Below, in pieces: positions 5,604 to 7,649 of a DNA stretch of 7,649 bases. The position numbers were made by a program, and so were the translations under genes. The notes beneath the pieces are model-generated. The model was not told where the DNA came from and made no database searches. It worked only from the letters and a program-made list of their open reading frames with translations. Location of the stretch: NCBI GenBank assembly GCA_002372735.1, contig DFIE01000153.1:11460-19108 (forward strand), in the 5' to 3' direction. Within the stretch, counting starts at the first letter, position 1; the number at the start of each line of letters is the position of its first letter. The stretch comes from Clostridiales bacterium UBA3705 (GTDB taxonomy: Bacteria; Bacillota_A; Clostridia; Oscillospirales; Oscillospiraceae).

Positions 5604-5632
5604 TTGAAAAATCCATCCCGGGATGCTATAAT
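5604..5632 (+). promoter_or_regulatory. Strong extended -10 sigma-A-type promoter of glgP
   Basis: The -35 is TTGAAA (5604-5609) and the -10 is TATAAT (5627-5632, perfect), with a 17-bp spacer. TG at 5624-5625 makes it an extended -10. The predicted start is near 5639, giving a leader of about 68 nt before the glgP ATG. A perfect 12-bp palindrome fills most of the spacer. Confidence 0.9.
5614..5625. promoter_or_regulatory. Possible operator: 12-bp palindrome inside the glgP promoter spacer
   Basis: CATCCCGGGATG is a perfect 6+6 palindrome lying between the -35 and -10 boxes and overlapping the extended -10 TG. A dimeric repressor bound here would block RNA polymerase. The position is suggestive, but no regulator is encoded in the window and the half-sites are short. 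Confidence 0.35.
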
Positions 5633-5634
5633 AC

Positions 5635-5682
5635 GGCATTATGCGGTATGATCACCGTTCCAGCATCTCCGGCAGCAATGCC
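5635..5682 (+). other. Possible alternative hairpins in the glgP 5' leader
   Basis: GGCATT (5635-5640) can pair with AATGCC (5677-5682), enclosing a small CGGT/ACCG hairpin (5644-5657). Alternatively GGCA/TGCC (5671-5682) closes a GCAA tetraloop of the GNRA type. The two folds share the same 3' strand and exclude one another. The stems are short and no U-tract follows, so this is a weak observation. Confidence 0.25.
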
Positions 5683-5696
5683 TGTCAATAGATTTT

Positions 5697-5702
5697 AGGA
5701 GG
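5697..5702 (+). promoter_or_regulatory. Ribosome binding site of glgP
   Basis: A perfect AGGAGG ends 4 nt before the ATG at 5707, somewhat close but strong. It fixes the glgP start. Confidence 0.85.
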
Positions 5703-5706
5703 AACT

Positions 5707-7649
5707 ATGAACAAGAACGAAGCGAAAGAACGCCTGGAAAAAGCCTGTATGCGGCTCTTTGGCTGCACCATGGCCGAAGCCACCGACAAGCAGGCCTACA
5801 AGGCCCTCTGCACCGTGGTGCGCAACGAGATGTACGACCGCCGCCGGGAGTACAAGCGCAGCTACCGCAAAGAGGGCCGCAAGCAGGTCTACTATATGTC
5901 CATGGAGTTCCTGGTGGGCACCAGCCTGCGCAACAACCTGTACAACCTGGGGCTGGAGAAGACCTTTACCCAGGCCATGAAGGACCTGGGCATCGAGATT
6001 GCCGACCTGTATGAGATGGACCCCGACGCGGGTTTGGGCAACGGCGGTCTGGGCCGGCTGGCCTCCTGCTACATGGACTCTCTCACCGGGCTGGGCTACC
6101 CCGCCACCGGCTTCTCCATCCGTTACGAGTTCGGCATCTTTAAGCAGCAGATCGTGGACGGCTGGCAGATGGAGCTGCCCGACAACTGGCTGCAGCTGGG
6201 CGACGTGTGGCTGGTGCCCAAGGAGGACGACGCCGTGGAGGTCCGCTTTGGCGGTGAGGTCCACGAGTGGTACGACAACGGCAAGTTCAAGATTGCCCAG
6301 CACGGCTATTCCACCGTGATGGCAGTGCCCTACAACCTCTACATCTCCGGCTACAACTCCAAGGCCGTGAACAAGCTGGTGCTCTGGTCCGCCAAGCTGC
6401 CCCAGAGCTTTGACATGGCGGCCTTCTCCCGGGGCGACTACGTCCGCGCCCTGGAGCAGAACACCATGGCCGAGACCATCTCCAAGGTCCTTTACCCCGC
6501 CGACGACCATATCCAGGGCAAGCGGCTGCGGCTGAAGCAGCAGTATCTGCTGTGCTCCGCCTCTCTGCAGGCCATTTTGAGAGAGCATCTCAAGACCTAC
6601 GGCACCCTGAAAAACCTGCCCGAAAAGGTCGCCATCCACATCAACGACACCCATCCGGCCCTGTGCGTGCCCGAGCTGATGCGCCTGCTGCTGGATGAGC
6701 ACGACTTTAACTGGGACGATGCCTGGGATATCACCTGCCGCACCCTGTCCTACACCAACCACACCGTGATGAGCGAGGCCCTGGAGCGCTGGAGCGTGGA
6801 GCTCTACAAGGAGCAGATGCCCCGGATCTACGCCATCACCGCGGAGATCAACCGCCGGCTTTTGGAAAAGCTGCGCGCCTTCTACGGCAACGACGAGGGC
6901 AAGCTGAACTGGATGGCCGTGATTGCCAACGGCGAGGTCCGCATGGCCAACCTGTGCCTGGCCGCCTGCCACAAGATCAACGGCGTGAGCCAGCTGCACA
7001 CCGACATCCTGAAGGAGACCATCTTCCGCGACTACTACCAGTATACCCCCGACCGGTTCCTGAACGTCACCAACGGCATCGCCTACCGGCGGTGGCTGTG
7101 CCAGTCCAACCCCGGGCTGACCCAGTGCCTGCATGAGCTGATCGGCGACGACTTCCTGAAAGACGCCAACGCCCTGGAAAAGCTGCTGGCCTACAAGGAC
7201 GACAAGGCTGTGCTGGACCGGCTGGCCGTAATCAAGCGGGACAACAAGCTGCGCCTGGCCAAGTATATCGCCCATGCCAACGGCATCAATGTGGACCCCG
7301 ACTCTCTGTTCGACGTGCAGGTCAAGCGTCTGCACGAGTACAAGCGGCAGATGCTGAACGTTCTGCACATCCTGCACCTGTACAACCAGATCAAGGCCAA
7401 CCCCCACGGCAACTGGCAGCCCAGAACCTTTATCTTCGGCGCCAAGGCCAGCGCGGGCTATATCCGGGCCAAGCAGATCATCAGCCTGATTGTGGCGGTG
7501 TCTGAGTTTGTCAACAAGGACCCCGACGTGCGCGACAAGCTGAAGGTGGTCTTTATTGAGGACTACCGGGTGTCCCTGGCGGAGATCATCATGCCCGCCG
7601 CCGAGATCTCCGAGCAGATCTCCATCGCCGGCAAGGAGGCCTCCGGCAC
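5707..7649 (+). CDS. glgP: Glycogen/maltodextrin phosphorylase GlgP (GT35), 3'-truncated by window edge
   Basis: Cytosolic PLP-dependent alpha-glucan phosphorylase, which releases glucose-1-phosphate from the non-reducing ends of glycogen or maltodextrin using inorganic phosphate. 647 codons are present with no stop; the family is usually about 750-850 residues, so roughly 100-170 are missing. Seen: Y-Y-M-S-M-E-F-L-x-G (62-71), G-L-G-N-G-G-L-G-R-L-A (109-119), I-N-D-T-H-P-A-L (312-319), T-N-H-T-V...E-A-L-E-R-W (350-362), V-T-N-G-I-x-x-R-R-W (454-463), V-K-R-L-H-E-Y-K-R-Q (539-548), K-A-S-A-G-Y-I-R-A-K (580-589) and K-E-A-S-G (643-647). The family continues here as T-G-N-M-K, so the PLP-binding lysine would fall about five residues beyond the window. 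The short N-terminus lacks the phosphorylated extension of the muscle enzyme. The promoter is strong and divergent from the peptidase gene. Choosing between glycogen and maltodextrin as main substrate is not possible from this part. Confidence 0.97.
   Translation, partial: MNKNEAKERLEKACMRLFGCTMAEATDKQAYKALCTVVRNEMYDRRREYKRSYRKEGRKQVYYMSMEFLVGTSLRNNLYNLGLEKTFTQAMKDLGIEIADLYEMDPDAGLGNGGLGRLASCYMDSLTGLGYPATGFSIRYEFGIFKQQIVDGWQMELPDNWLQLGDVWLVPKEDDAVEVRFGGEVHEWYDNGKFKIAQHGYSTVMAVPYNLYISGYNSKAVNKLVLWSAKLPQSFDMAAFSRGDYVRALEQNTMAETISKVLYPADDHIQGKRLRLKQQYLLCSASLQAILREHLKTYGTLKNLPEKVAIHINDTHPALCVPELMRLLLDEHDFNWDDAWDITCRTLSYTNHTVMSEALERWSVELYKEQMPRIYAITAEINRRLLEKLRAFYGNDEGKLNWMAVIANGEVRMANLCLAACHKINGVSQLHTDILKETIFRDYYQYTPDRFLNVTNGIAYRRWLCQSNPGLTQCLHELIGDDFLKDANALEKLLAYKDDKAVLDRLAVIKRDNKLRLAKYIAHANGINVDPDSLFDVQVKRLHEYKRQMLNVLHILHLYNQIKANPHGNWQPRTFIFGAKASAGYIRAKQIISLIVAVSEFVNKDPDVRDKLKVVFIEDYRVSLAEIIMPAAEISEQISIAGKEASG

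Noticed and set aside
4126..5607. 493-codon open frame on the plus strand across the M14C peptidase
   Set aside because: Antisense shadow of a gene with clear zinc ligands; G/Q/P/V-rich composition and no domain.
5695..7407. 570-codon open frame on the minus strand across glgP
   Set aside because: It lies antisense to a gene with all GT35 motifs. Its translation is a low-complexity V/G/L/Q/H mix with no recognisable domain, as expected from the reverse strand of GC-rich codons.

Overview
The window comes from a high-GC, low-repeat bacterial chromosome. Several things point to a Firmicutes/Clostridia organism, probably an Oscillospiraceae-type gut anaerobe: near-consensus sigma-A promoters standing out in GC-rich DNA, strong AGGAGG-type ribosome binding sites, a LysM/M14C peptidase, a clostridial-style GlgP, and zinc-ribbon and GDY-repeat proteins typical of that group. 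This is inference from style; no 16S rRNA or other marker gene is present.

Layout. Four genes lie on the minus strand and one on the plus strand. Reading the minus strand from right to left: (1) 5454-4252, a LysM/M14C zinc peptidase acting on peptidoglycan peptides; (2) 4127-3354, a short-chain dehydrogenase of the gluconate 5-dehydrogenase type, with its own promoter and a perfect 13-bp terminator hairpin; (3) 3220-2162, a DUF898-like membrane protein with four C-terminal zinc ribbons, under a strong promoter; (4) 2090-69, a protein with a RING-like zinc finger, a membrane helix and a GDY/TPR-like repeat domain, 71 bp downstream of (3) with a GC-rich stem-loop between them. Genes 3 and 4 look like a bicistronic unit. 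Divergently, the plus strand carries glgP (glycogen phosphorylase) from 5707 to the window edge. It is cut off just before its PLP-lysine motif and is driven by a very strong extended -10 promoter with a 12-bp palindrome in the spacer.

How the genes relate. glgP (glycogen mobilisation) and the dehydrogenase (sugar-acid/ketose interconversion) are carbon-metabolism genes, and the peptidase belongs to wall recycling or sporulation-type functions. Nothing in the sequence ties these three into one pathway. The least understood part is the DUF898/zinc-ribbon and RING/TPR pair: two membrane-associated, cysteine-rich proteins with long proline-rich linkers built from in-frame tandem DNA repeats. It is the best candidate here for an undescribed cell-envelope or sensing module, but its function cannot be deduced from sequence alone. 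No tRNA, rRNA, CRISPR array, insertion sequence or phage gene was seen. All intergenic gaps are under 300 bp.
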